Source of the DNA: an uncultured Mycoplasmatota bacterium
GTDB lineage: Bacteria; Bacillota_I; Bacilli_A; RF39; UBA660
Assembly: GCA_946528555.1 (NCBI GenBank)
Contig: CAMMYS010000035.1
Location: 1-39,097 of the forward strand
DNA length: 39,097 bases
Direction: 5' to 3'
Program-made: the position numbers and the translations under genes
Notes under the pieces: generated by a model
Seen by the model: the letters and a program-made list of their open reading frames with translations, nothing else
Database searches by the model: none
Told to the model about the DNA's origin: nothing
In this document: positions 17,545-25,430 of the stretch, in pieces
Layout: each line of letters begins with the position of its first letter
How positions within the stretch are numbered: position 1 is the stretch's first letter

Positions 17545-18780
17545 TTAATTATTGAAAAAATAGCCATATATTTTTCCTAGTATACTACTATTATTAGATT
17601 TTTTATTGTTAATAAGTTCATCTTGTGCTTCTTCATCTACTGTATAAGCAATCTTATCTCTAAAAGATAACTTACTATGATAATATTTTATAAGTCCTAA
17701 AGCACTTGAATATTTGTTATGTCTACAACCTATTTCTTTTGCTTTAAATATAGGTAATTCTCTTCCAAAAACTTCTTCAGCTACTAAATTAAAATCATTT
17801 AATTCAGTAGTTCCTCCTGTAATTATTATATTACTTATTTCTAATTTTGTTAAGATATTAATTTGCTTTTTAGATAAATCTAGAATCTCTCTTATTCTAG
17901 AACCTATTATCTCACTAATTTCATATTGATTTATTTTAATATTTTCTTCTTTGTTTGTCAACACGTCCTCACTCCAGGAAGTGCTAGCATTTCTCTTAGT
18001 TGCAAGTGCAAATTTTTCCTTTAAATTCTTGGCATCTTTCCTACTAATATCATAAATATAACATATATCTCTATCTATATTTTTTCCACCAATATCTATT
18101 ACTTCTGATTCTACTAAAATACCTTTTTTAAATATAGAAACTTCAGTTTTTTCATCTCCTATATTTATAACTGCACTATTCTTTTTATCTATCTCTTTAT
18201 TTCTAAATTCATAATAATCAGCAACACTACCATAATTAATATCAACTACTTCAATTCCTATGTTTTCAAGTAAAGATATTGCTGAATATATATTCTTTTT
18301 AGGTGATAAACTAAGTACTGCTTTACAACCTAATATTTTACTTTTTGATCCTTTAGGATTAACAGTTTTTTTATCATTATCTAATTTAAACTCAATTGGT
18401 GTTATTGATACAAATTCTTTATTACTTGGTACTTTGTTATATACACAAGATTGTAATACTGATATTACATCTTTACTACTAATAACTCCATCTTCACTTT
18501 TAACTTCAACTTCACCATCTACTACTAAATATTCAGCATAATAAGATGGAACTGTTAATATAACTTTATTAATCTTAATACCAAGCATATCTTCAGCTCT
18601 ATTAAAAGCTTCTTTTATTGAAATTAAAGCTTCTTCAGGACTAACTATTATTCCTCTTTTAATTCCTTTTGATTTAACTTCAGAGGCAGAAAGAACATTC
18701 AATTCATCTTTATACATTTCACCAACTACTAATTTAACAGTAGATGAACCAATATCTAAACTTGATATTATTTCTTTCAT
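17545..18780 (-). CDS. ftsA: Cell division protein FtsA
   Basis: This 411-residue actin-fold ATPase tethers FtsZ to the membrane. It shows [15 protein letters not shown] (phosphate-1 motif, residues 6-20), the 1C subdomain with [16 protein letters not shown], phosphate-2 around [16 protein letters not shown], and [13 protein letters not shown] (adenosine motif). The tail ends [12 protein letters not shown], an amphipathic helix of the membrane-targeting type. A strong AAGGAGG precedes the ATG. A well-formed promoter lies 26 bases upstream, with its -35 over the stop of the preceding gene, so ftsA-ftsZ is probably a two-gene unit. Confidence 0.97.
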   Translation of the reverse strand: MKEIISSLDIGSSTVKLVVGEMYKDELNVLSASEVKSKGIKRGIIVSPEEALISIKEAFNRAEDMLGIKINKVILTVPSYYAEYLVVDGEVEVKSEDGVISSKDVISVLQSCVYNKVPSNKEFVSITPIEFKLDNDKKTVNPKGSKSKILGCKAVLSLSPKKNIYSAISLLENIGIEVVDINYGSVADYYEFRNKEIDKKNSAVINIGDEKTEVSIFKKGILVESEVIDIGGKNIDRDICYIYDISRKDAKNLKEKFALATKRNASTSWSEDVLTNKEENIKINQYEISEIIGSRIREILDLSKKQINILTKLEISNIIITGGTTELNDFNLVAEEVFGRELPIFKAKEIGCRHNKYSSALGLIKYYHSKLSFRDKIAYTVDEEAQDELINNKKSNNSSILGKIYGYFFNN

Positions 18781-18805
18781 ATATCCTCCTTATCAATCAT
18801 ATTTA

Positions 18806-18834
18806 ATTATATCAAACTTCATTATAATAATCAA
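18806..18834 (-). promoter_or_regulatory. ftsA-ftsZ promoter
   Basis: TTGATT (18829-18834), a 17-base spacer and a perfect TATAAT (18806-18811) on the minus strand. The -35 overlaps the TGA stop of the upstream gene. Confidence 0.75.
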
Positions 18835-19331
18835 AGACTTACTTTATCATAATCATAATTAATATTAAAATTATAATACTTTTTATCTTTAGATTCTTTA
18901 GAATTATATTTAATCTTTATAACCAATTTCTTTTGTTCACCACCAAGTATTTTATCTCCATTATTTATACTTGTATAAACATCTACTTTATCAGCATCTT
19001 CATTAGTATCTATATTAGATAAATACATATTAGTGACGTAAGCATCTTGATTACCTAAATTTGTTACATAAACATAAAACGTTTTTTCTTCGATATAATC
19101 ATTTAAATCAGATAGTTCAAAATGCAAACTATTACTATCATTATTTATTTTTATTTTAGCATCCACATCATAATTAATTCTTGTATCATTAAATCTTATT
19201 TCATAATATTCTTTTTTCAAATCAAAAGAACCTGTTTCATCATATTTAATAAACAAATTAGTTATAGTAATACTACATACAAATACAATAAATACAATAA
19301 TCAATAATATATATTTAATACTACCCTTCAT
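18831..19331 (-). CDS. Membrane-anchored extracytoplasmic protein, unknown
   Basis: This protein has 166 residues from the ATG at 19329-19331, five bases after GGAAAG; a GTG two codons earlier would overlap that site. Residues about 4-26 are one strong hydrophobic segment, a membrane anchor or uncleaved signal. The rest is hydrophilic and rich in beta-prone residues. A pattern FYVYVTNLGNQDAYVTNMYL followed by GDKILGGEQKKLVIKIKY recalls Ig-like or TasA/camelysin-type domains in exported proteins, but this is only a resemblance. It ends in TGA. It sits just upstream of ftsA, where division genes such as divIB/ftsQ lie in other Firmicutes, yet it shows no POTRA-like size or sequence. It has a good promoter of its own. 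Confidence 0.7.
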   Translation of the reverse strand: MKGSIKYILLIIVFIVFVCSITITNLFIKYDETGSFDLKKEYYEIRFNDTRINYDVDAKIKINNDSNSLHFELSDLNDYIEEKTFYVYVTNLGNQDAYVTNMYLSNIDTNEDADKVDVYTSINNGDKILGGEQKKLVIKIKYNSKESKDKKYYNFNINYDYDKVSL

Positions 19332-19354
19332 ATGCACTTTCCTATCATATACTT

Positions 19355-19383
19355 ATAATATCATAAAATAAAAAAAATGACAA
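19355..19383 (-). promoter_or_regulatory. Promoter of the anchored protein gene
   Basis: TTGTCA (19378-19383), a 17-base spacer and TATTAT (19355-19360) on the minus strand; both hexamers match consensus in five of six positions. Confidence 0.7.
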
Positions 19384-19399
19384 TTTTATAAATGTTCGC

Positions 19400-19428
19400 T
19401 TGTTATATTTTTTAAATAGTGATAAATT
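19400..19428 (+). promoter_or_regulatory. Probable promoter of the Y-family polymerase
   Basis: TTGTTA (19400-19405), 17 bases, then TAAATT (19423-19428). It would start RNA near 19435, inside the LexA-like box. Confidence 0.45.
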
Positions 19429-19433
19429 AATAG

Positions 19434-19447
19434 CGAAAGGGTGTTCG
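19434..19447 (+). promoter_or_regulatory. LexA (SOS) box
   Basis: CGAAAGGGTGTTCG matches the Gram-positive LexA/DinR consensus CGAACRNRYGTTCG in 13 of 14 positions. It lies one base before the polymerase ATG, covering the ribosome site (AAAGGG) and the likely transcription start. A half-site GTTCG also occurs at 19395-19399. Confidence 0.75.
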
Positions 19448-19448
19448 T

Positions 19449-20693
19449 ATGAAAGAAAGAACTATTATAAGTATTGATTTAAAGAGTTTTTTTGCCTCTG
19501 CTGAATGCGTTAATAGACATCTAGATCCATATAAAACTCCTTTAGTAGTATCAGATTATACTAGAGGGCAAGGTGCTATTACTCTTGCTGTTGCACCCTA
19601 TTTAAGAAACTTAGGTGTTAAATCAAGATGTAGAATATATGAACTTCCTAAAGATATTAAAATTATGTATGCAAAACCAAGAATGAAATTATATGAAGAA
19701 ACTAGTAAAAAAGTTATGAATATATATGCAGAGTTTTTTTCTCCTGAAGATATTCATGTTTACTCTATTGATGAAGCTTTTATTGATGCTACTGACTATT
19801 TAAAATATTATAAAATGTCTGATATAGATCTTGCATTAAAAATAATGAAAACTGTTAAAGATAGACTTGGTCTTACTACAACAGCTGGTATTGGTCCAAA
19901 TATATTACTTGCTAAAATAGCAATGGATCTTGAAGCAAAACATAATAAAAATAATATATCTAAATGGACTTATGAAGATGTGCAAACTAAATTATGGAAT
20001 CTATCACCTATTTCTAAAGTATGGGGTTTTGGAAGTAGATTAGAAAGAAAACTAAATAATTTAAAAATATATAAAATTGGTGATATAAATAATTATACAA
20101 GAGAGTTTTATATAAAAAGATTTGGTAATGTTATGGGAAATGACATAATCAATAAAGCAAATGGTATTTATAATACAACTATTAAAGATTTAAATAATCA
20201 AGTGCATGATAAATCTATGAGTTTAAGTCAAGTATTAGTAAGAAATTATTCTTATGAAGAAGCAATATTATTAATTGAAGAAATGAATGATATGTTAAAT
20301 AGACGACTAAGAAGAAAAAAATTAAATACTAAATTAGTTTATTTAGGAATTACTTACTCTAAAGAATTTGCTAAATCATTTCACGAAACAATATCGCTAA
20401 TAGATTATACAGATAATAAAGATTATTTATTGGATAATTTTAAATACATATATTATAAAAATATTGAGGATTTACCTATTAGAAAAGTCGCTATTGGATA
20501 TGGAAGATTAACTAAAAAAACAGCTACTCAAATATCATTATTTGATAAAGAAGAAAATTATAATACAAATGAATATTATGATTTAATAGACAAAATAAAT
20601 GATAAATATGGTAGAACTGCTATACTAAGAGCATCTTCTTTAGAAAAACATTCAACAATAAAAAAAAGAGAAAGTTTTAAAAATATTATTTAA
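19449..20693 (+). CDS. Y-family DNA polymerase (UvrX/YqjW/UmuC-like)
   Basis: This 414-residue translesion polymerase is similar in length to Bacillus UvrX/YqjW (about 415). Catalytic acidic residues appear in ISIDLKSFFAS (residues 7-17) and YSIDEAFIDAT (about 105-115). The helix-hairpin-helix region follows in WNLSPISKVWGFGSRLERKL, then a little-finger domain. Near the C-terminus QISLF (about 361-365) is a clear sliding-clamp binding motif. The LKSFFAS form and SIDEAF favour the UvrX/UmuC branch over classic DinB, but this was judged by eye. It is one of the few plus-strand genes, has a LexA box at its start, and ends tail-to-tail with the next gene, sharing TTAA. Damage-induced, error-prone bypass synthesis is the expected role. 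Confidence 0.92.
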   Translation: MKERTIISIDLKSFFASAECVNRHLDPYKTPLVVSDYTRGQGAITLAVAPYLRNLGVKSRCRIYELPKDIKIMYAKPRMKLYEETSKKVMNIYAEFFSPEDIHVYSIDEAFIDATDYLKYYKMSDIDLALKIMKTVKDRLGLTTTAGIGPNILLAKIAMDLEAKHNKNNISKWTYEDVQTKLWNLSPISKVWGFGSRLERKLNNLKIYKIGDINNYTREFYIKRFGNVMGNDIINKANGIYNTTIKDLNNQVHDKSMSLSQVLVRNYSYEEAILLIEEMNDMLNRRLRRKKLNTKLVYLGITYSKEFAKSFHETISLIDYTDNKDYLLDNFKYIYYKNIEDLPIRKVAIGYGRLTKKTATQISLFDKEENYNTNEYYDLIDKINDKYGRTAILRASSLEKHSTIKKRESFKNII

Positions 20694-21688
20694 TTCTTCT
20701 CTTTTTTATATTTTGTTAAACCAATTAATTGTCTTTTATAAAATGGTTTTAATCCTACTCTATTTTTTAAATATTCAGGTGTTTGTTCAAATACTAAATC
20801 TTCACTAGCATTAGCATCTACTAAATAAGCTTCACCTTTATCAGTAAGACAAATGCTCCATTCAATTTCTCTTATCTCATCTAATTCACTAGCTAATACT
20901 TTAACCAAATCAAATGCTTTCTTAAGAGATGGTATTTCATATCCATTAACATCTTTTGGATATATTCTATTATTGTTATCTCTTAAATGTCCTTTAACAC
21001 TTAAAGACTTAACATCAATATATCCATTAATAGTAGTTTCATTTTCTCTAAACTTAATACATGCACTTACTATACTAATTCTTCTAGAACTAGGATTACA
21101 TATAGTAATAATTATAATAGTTACTAAATTATTAGATATCTTATCTAATAATGGATCTTGTTTAAATAAAGCTTCAACTATAACATTTTTATCTGCTTTC
21201 ATTTTATCAAGCATAAATGCTTGACTTCTAAAGTCTTTTAAATGATATATTTTTTGTGAAGTTAAGAAACTTTTATTAGCTTTTCTTGCTAAAAAATCTT
21301 TATGTTTTAATGCAAAAGTTTCAAATTCTTTAAAGCTAGCATCATCAGCATCTATAACTTCCCTACCTAAATATTTTTTTAATCTTTCAAATAATAATTT
21401 CTTATTATTTAGAATATGTAAGATACTAGGACTATATAAATAACGCTTATAAGATTCATATGTTTTTATACTGACATATGTTTTTCTAAGAATACCAGGT
21501 ATATTATAAAATTCATAAATAACATATTCTTTTAATTTAATTCTATATCTTAATCTACACCAAATTAAATCAAACAAAATAATTGTTCTAAGATTAAATT
21601 TTTTTCTTTGAACAACATTTATTGTTTTGTGAGTTGCTTTTAAACACTTTCCTATATTACTAAAAATTTTCTTAATCGTTTCACCCAT
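20690..21688 (-). CDS. Probable ATP-grasp protein (sugar-transfer-associated type)
   Basis: This 332-residue soluble protein is basic at the N-terminus. The C-terminal half fits an ATP-grasp fold: a VEALFKQDPLLDKI stretch, RRISIVSACIKF (the strand-rich lid), then EIREIEWSICLTDKGEAYLVDANAS near residue 270-295, like the IGWDIAIT-DGP-IEGN block of the sugar-transfer-associated ATP-grasp family (ATPgrasp_ST). Such enzymes ligate a carboxylate to an amine or thiol; in surface-polysaccharide clusters their substrate is usually unknown. Here it stands alone, convergent with the polymerase and next to serS, so the context does not help. GGGTGGT precedes the ATG. The family call is a by-eye match. 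Confidence 0.6.
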   Translation of the reverse strand: MGETIKKIFSNIGKCLKATHKTINVVQRKKFNLRTIILFDLIWCRLRYRIKLKEYVIYEFYNIPGILRKTYVSIKTYESYKRYLYSPSILHILNNKKLLFERLKKYLGREVIDADDASFKEFETFALKHKDFLARKANKSFLTSQKIYHLKDFRSQAFMLDKMKADKNVIVEALFKQDPLLDKISNNLVTIIIITICNPSSRRISIVSACIKFRENETTINGYIDVKSLSVKGHLRDNNNRIYPKDVNGYEIPSLKKAFDLVKVLASELDEIREIEWSICLTDKGEAYLVDANASEDLVFEQTPEYLKNRVGLKPFYKRQLIGLTKYKKEKN

Positions 21689-21737
21689 AATACCACCCTA
21701 ATATAATTCAATTATATCAATTATTTATAAAAAATCA

Positions 21738-21765
21738 AATTAAAAATGCTTATAAAATAAGCATT
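21738..21765 (-). terminator. serS terminator
   Basis: The stem AATGCTTAT (21745-21753) with ATAAGCATT (21757-21765) runs into the serS stop, followed by TTTTTAATTT on the minus strand. Confidence 0.75.
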
Positions 21766-23050
21766 ATTTAACTTTTTCAATTTTCTTTTTACCACCCATA
21801 TAAGGCCATAAAACTTTAGGAATATTAACACTACCATCTTCATTATAATTATTTTCAAGTAATGCTATTAAACCACGAGGGCTAGCAAGAACTGTATTAT
21901 TAAGAGTATGTAAGAAATAATTTCCATTTTCACCTTTAACTCTAATGCCAAGACGTCTTGCTTGAGCATCTCCTAAGTTAGAACAAGATCCAACTTCAAA
22001 ATACTTTTGTTGTCTTGGACTCCATGCTTCTATATCACATGATTTAACTTTTAAATCAGCTAAATCTCCACTACAACATTCAAGTTGTCTAACTGGAATA
22101 TCCATGTTTCTAAATACTTCAACAGTATATTTCCACATATCTTCATAATATTTCATAGATTCTTCAGGTTCACAAAGAACAATCATTTCTTGTTTTTCAA
22201 ATTGATGTACTCTATATAAACCTCTTTCTTCTAAACCATGGCTTCCACCTTCTTTTCTAAAGCAAGGACTATAAGAAGTCATTCTAATTGGTAAATCATT
22301 TTTATTAAGTAATTGATCTTTAAATTTACCAATCATTGAGTGTTCACTAGTTCCGATTAAATATAAATCTTCACCTTCGATTTTATACATCATAGCTTCC
22401 ATTTCAGGGAAAGACATAACACCAGTAACTACATTACTATGAATCATAAATGGTGGAATTGCATAAGTAAATCCTTTATCAATCATAAAATCTCTAGCAT
22501 AAGCAATCATTGCCTCATGTAATCTTGCAATATCACCTAACAAATAATAGAAACCTTCACCGCTAGTTCTACCCGCTGCATCTTTATCCATACCATTTAA
22601 CCCTAAAATAATATCAGCATGATATGGTACTTCATATTTTGGTACTACTGGATCTCCAAATCTTTCAACTTCAACATTTTCACTATCATCTTTTCCAATT
22701 GGAACACTTTCATCTATAATATTTGGAATTACCATCATTATTTCTTTAATTTTAGCTTCAAGTTCAACTTCTTTTGAACTTAATTCTTCTATTTCATTAG
22801 CCATGGATGATACTTCTTTTTTAACTTTATCTGCTTCATCTTTTTTACCATTTCTCATTAATTCACCAATGGATGCAGATAATTTATTTTTTTCTCCTCT
22901 TAAAGTATCGCCTTTTAGTTTACATTCTCTATATTCTTTATCCAAGTTAAAGACTTCATCTACTAAAGGTAATTTTTCATCTTGAAATTTTTTCTTAATA
23001 TTTTCTTTTACTAGATCTTTATTTTCTCTAATTAAGTTAATATCTATCAT
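21764..23050 (-). CDS. serS: Serine-tRNA ligase
   Basis: This protein has 428 residues from the ATG at 23048-23050 (MIDINLIRENKDLV), with GAGGTG six bases ahead; a TTG three codons earlier overlaps that site. The long N-terminal coiled-coil arm (about 30-105) grips the tRNA-Ser variable arm. The class II core has motif 2 around PCFRKEGGSHGLEERGLYRV and HQFEKQE, then SSC-N-GDAQARRLGIRVK and motif 3 around NNTVLASPRGLIALLENN. Length and motifs are all standard. No T-box is seen upstream. It is divergent from the prsA-like gene. Confidence 0.98.
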   Translation of the reverse strand: MIDINLIRENKDLVKENIKKKFQDEKLPLVDEVFNLDKEYRECKLKGDTLRGEKNKLSASIGELMRNGKKDEADKVKKEVSSMANEIEELSSKEVELEAKIKEIMMVIPNIIDESVPIGKDDSENVEVERFGDPVVPKYEVPYHADIILGLNGMDKDAAGRTSGEGFYYLLGDIARLHEAMIAYARDFMIDKGFTYAIPPFMIHSNVVTGVMSFPEMEAMMYKIEGEDLYLIGTSEHSMIGKFKDQLLNKNDLPIRMTSYSPCFRKEGGSHGLEERGLYRVHQFEKQEMIVLCEPEESMKYYEDMWKYTVEVFRNMDIPVRQLECCSGDLADLKVKSCDIEAWSPRQQKYFEVGSCSNLGDAQARRLGIRVKGENGNYFLHTLNNTVLASPRGLIALLENNYNEDGSVNIPKVLWPYMGGKKKIEKVK

Positions 23051-23126
23051 CTTCAACACCTCATTAATATAATAACATATTTATTAAAAAGAACAAATCA
23101 ATTTTTATTATTTCTAAGTGTTTTTA

Positions 23127-23155
23127 TTGTATTTTCTTGATTTGGGTGCTATTAT
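23127..23155 (+). promoter_or_regulatory. Probable promoter of the PrsA-like gene
   Basis: TTGTAT (23127-23132), 17 bases, TATTAT (23150-23155). The implied 5' leader is very short, ending in the GGAGGA ribosome site. Confidence 0.45.
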
Positions 23156-23175
23156 ATTAAGTATTGGAGGAAGAC

Positions 23176-24141
23176 ATGAAGAAAAAATTATTGATAACAC
23201 TTTGTGGTATTTTATTACTTAGTGGTTGTAAGAATGCAAAATTAAAAGATGGAGAAAATGATTTAGTTACATTTAAAGATTTAGATGCTATTAGTACTAA
23301 TGCTTTATATGAAGAATTAAAAAATCAATATGGAGCTGAAACAATAACTAATATGGTTGATACATTCTTATTAGAAGAAAAATATGATTCAACTAATGAA
23401 GAAAAACAATATGTTAAACAACAAGTTAAAAGTGCTGAAGAAGCTGCTAAATCTATGGGAGTTAATCTTGATTTATATTTAACATATTATTATGGTGTAA
23501 CAAGTAAAGATGCATATGAAAAACAATTAGTTCTTGATTATAGACGTGGTGTATATGCTACTGAATATGCTAAAGAAAATGTAACTGAAACTGAAATCAA
23601 TGAATATTATGAAAAAGAAGTTTTTGGAGATATTGAAGCAAGTCAAATTCTTATTTCTGTAGATACTAGTACTAGTGCTACTGATGAAGAAAAAACATCT
23701 GCTACTGAAAAAGCTAAAAAAGAAGCTGAAGAAGTAATTAAAAAATTAAAAGATGGTGAAGATTTTGCTACTCTTGCTCAAAAATATTCTGATGATGCAT
23801 TAACTGCTAAAAATGGTGGTTCTTTAGGAAAAGTTAATAAAGACGATGTTAGTGAAAATGTTATTAATGCATTAGTTGCATTAAAAGATGGTGAATATAG
23901 TAAAACACCAGTTGAAGATACTACTGGATATTATATTCTATTTAGAACTAGTCAAGATGAAAAACCTGAATTAACAGATGAATTAAAAGAAACAATCACT
24001 ACTACAGTTGCTGAAGAAACTGCTAAGAATACACAAAATTACAAATACATAGCAATGAAAGCTTTAAGAGAAAAAAATGAAATGAATATTAATGATAGTG
24101 CTCTTAAAAAAGCTTATGACAAATTAAATGAAAATTATTAA
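23176..24141 (+). CDS. prsA: PrsA-type foldase lipoprotein (peptidyl-prolyl isomerase)
   Basis: This protein has 321 residues from the ATG at 23176, five bases after GGAGGA; a TTG four codons upstream lies in the ribosome site. The N-terminus has a lipoprotein signal with lipobox LLSGC, so the mature protein is lipid-anchored outside the membrane. A parvulin (PpiC-type) domain lies at about 155-255, with EASQILIS, FATLAQKYSDD, NGGSLGKVNKDDV and TGYYILF. Helical N- and C-terminal flanks are as in PrsA/SurA. PrsA helps exported proteins fold after Sec translocation, which fits the Sec-signal surface proteins at both window ends. A bidirectional terminator follows. Confidence 0.9.
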   Translation: MKKKLLITLCGILLLSGCKNAKLKDGENDLVTFKDLDAISTNALYEELKNQYGAETITNMVDTFLLEEKYDSTNEEKQYVKQQVKSAEEAAKSMGVNLDLYLTYYYGVTSKDAYEKQLVLDYRRGVYATEYAKENVTETEINEYYEKEVFGDIEASQILISVDTSTSATDEEKTSATEKAKKEAEEVIKKLKDGEDFATLAQKYSDDALTAKNGGSLGKVNKDDVSENVINALVALKDGEYSKTPVEDTTGYYILFRTSQDEKPELTDELKETITTTVAEETAKNTQNYKYIAMKALREKNEMNINDSALKKAYDKLNENY

Positions 24142-24145
24142 TAAT

Positions 24146-24176
24146 AAAACACTTACATATTAGTAAGTGTTTTTAT
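24146..24176. terminator. Bidirectional terminator between prsA and recX
   Basis: An 11-bp stem (AAAACACTTAC with GTAAGTGTTTT) and 6-base loop have a T-run on the plus strand and an A-run before the stem. It serves both converging genes and contains the recX stop. Confidence 0.8.
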
Positions 24177-24893
24177 TTCTTCATAATTATAACCTTTTCT
24201 AAGTAAATAATTAATTATTTTAGTATTATCATCTTTATATTTTTTAGATGCTTTTTGATAATCTTTTTCTAAAGCATCAGATTTATAATCTACTTTTTGT
24301 AATAAATCATCTATCATATCTGATTCATAACCCATATTATATAAATCATTTTTCATTTTTTGCATAAACATATAATAACTTTTTGTTTTCATTAAGTTTT
24401 TCTTTTTATTGATTAATTTTTCTAATTTAGATTTCCATATCTTATAACTAAATGTATTTAAATAATCATTAATATCACTTTCATTAAAATCTAAATCTAA
24501 TAAAGCTTTTCTTATTTTATATGGGCCATCTAATGTTAAATTAACTTTATCATTAATATATGCTTTTATATATGCTTTATCATTTAATAAACCGAGTTTA
24601 TCAATTTTATTAATAGTATTATTTATTAATTCTTCTTCATAACCTTTTTTATATAAATAATCATATAATTCTTTTTTGTTTCTCATTTTTACTTCAATAT
24701 AATTTAAAGCAGAATTATATGCTTCATAATCATTATTATCTTTAATAACTTCATCTAACATATCTATACTAATTTCTTTAGTAATTAATAAGTCATATTT
24801 AAGAATAATATCTTCATATAATGTTAGTTCTTCATTATCAAATAATACTTTATATTTATTTCTACCAACTTTTTTAAATTTTTGGATTTTCAT
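24153..24893 (-). CDS. recX: RecX family regulator of RecA
   Basis: This 246-residue, almost entirely helical protein is built of the three-helix repeats of RecX. Typical signatures are ALNYIEVKMRNKKELYDYLYKKG, then INKIDKLGLLNDKAYIKAYI and the repeated YE-ELI / YESDMIDDLL / YNYEEIK ends. RecX caps or disassembles RecA filaments; Firmicutes forms are about 260 aa. AGGGAGG precedes the ATG. It lies 33 bases downstream of the pilin-like gene and converges on prsA. recA is not in the window. Confidence 0.9.
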   Translation of the reverse strand: MKIQKFKKVGRNKYKVLFDNEELTLYEDIILKYDLLITKEISIDMLDEVIKDNNDYEAYNSALNYIEVKMRNKKELYDYLYKKGYEEELINNTINKIDKLGLLNDKAYIKAYINDKVNLTLDGPYKIRKALLDLDFNESDINDYLNTFSYKIWKSKLEKLINKKKNLMKTKSYYMFMQKMKNDLYNMGYESDMIDDLLQKVDYKSDALEKDYQKASKKYKDDNTKIINYLLRKGYNYEEIKTLTNM

Positions 24894-24926
24894 TTAACCT
24901 CCCTAAAGAAAAAGACTTTAACAAGC

Positions 24927-25355
24927 CTAATCTCCTACAAATTCACCTTTTGAGTTTAATGAGAACCCATTAGTAGCATGAATTACTTTATATGTGTTAC
25001 CGATTTCATCAACATTAACACCATCTATATTTTCACCTTCAACTCTATATTTACCATCTGTTACTTTAAACTCTGAAACATGACCTTCACCATTCATATT
25101 AATAATATATTGATATTTATCAGATACATCTTTTAAATGTTTAGTACCTGTTAATACATTTGAATATTCTCTACTTTGGTCATTAACATATGTTTTACCA
25201 ACACTTTTAATAATATCTTTAACTTTATTAGTAAATATATTCTCATGTGAATCATCAATTATTTTTTCTATTCTTGGCCATAATATAATTAATACTATTC
25301 CTAAGCAAATAACTGAAATTGCAAAACTCATAAATGTCAAACCTTTTTTATCCAT
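24927..25355 (-). CDS. Small membrane-anchored protein with pilin-like N-terminus
   Basis: This protein has 142 residues from the ATG at 25353-25355, with a GGTGAT site in front; an upstream in-frame start 10 codons earlier has none. It begins MDKKGLTFMSFAISVICLG and continues as a hydrophobic helix to about residue 27. That layout (short basic leader, K-G, then a long hydrophobic helix) resembles type IV pilins, but the conserved Glu at mature position 5 is missing. The exported domain (about 45-142) is polar, ending in short strands. It could also be a plain single-pass protein. No pilus assembly genes are nearby. Confidence 0.6.
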   Translation of the reverse strand: MDKKGLTFMSFAISVICLGIVLIILWPRIEKIIDDSHENIFTNKVKDIIKSVGKTYVNDQSREYSNVLTGTKHLKDVSDKYQYIINMNGEGHVSEFKVTDGKYRVEGENIDGVNVDEIGNTYKVIHATNGFSLNSKGEFVGD

Positions 25356-25403
25356 ATTATCACCTATTACAGGTACATTATACAAAATATAACTTTTTAA
25401 TTC

Positions 25404-25430
25404 AATAAAAAAGGAGTAATTTTACTCCTA
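25404..25430 (-). terminator. Terminator of the CofE-like gene
   Basis: The stem AGGAGTAA (25412-25419) with TTACTCCT (25422-25429), including the TAG stop, is followed by TTTTTTATT on the minus strand. Confidence 0.75.

Noticed and set aside
18831..19331. Calling this gene divIB/ftsQ from its place before ftsA
   Set aside because: It is too short and shows no POTRA or beta domain motifs of FtsQ; position alone is not enough.
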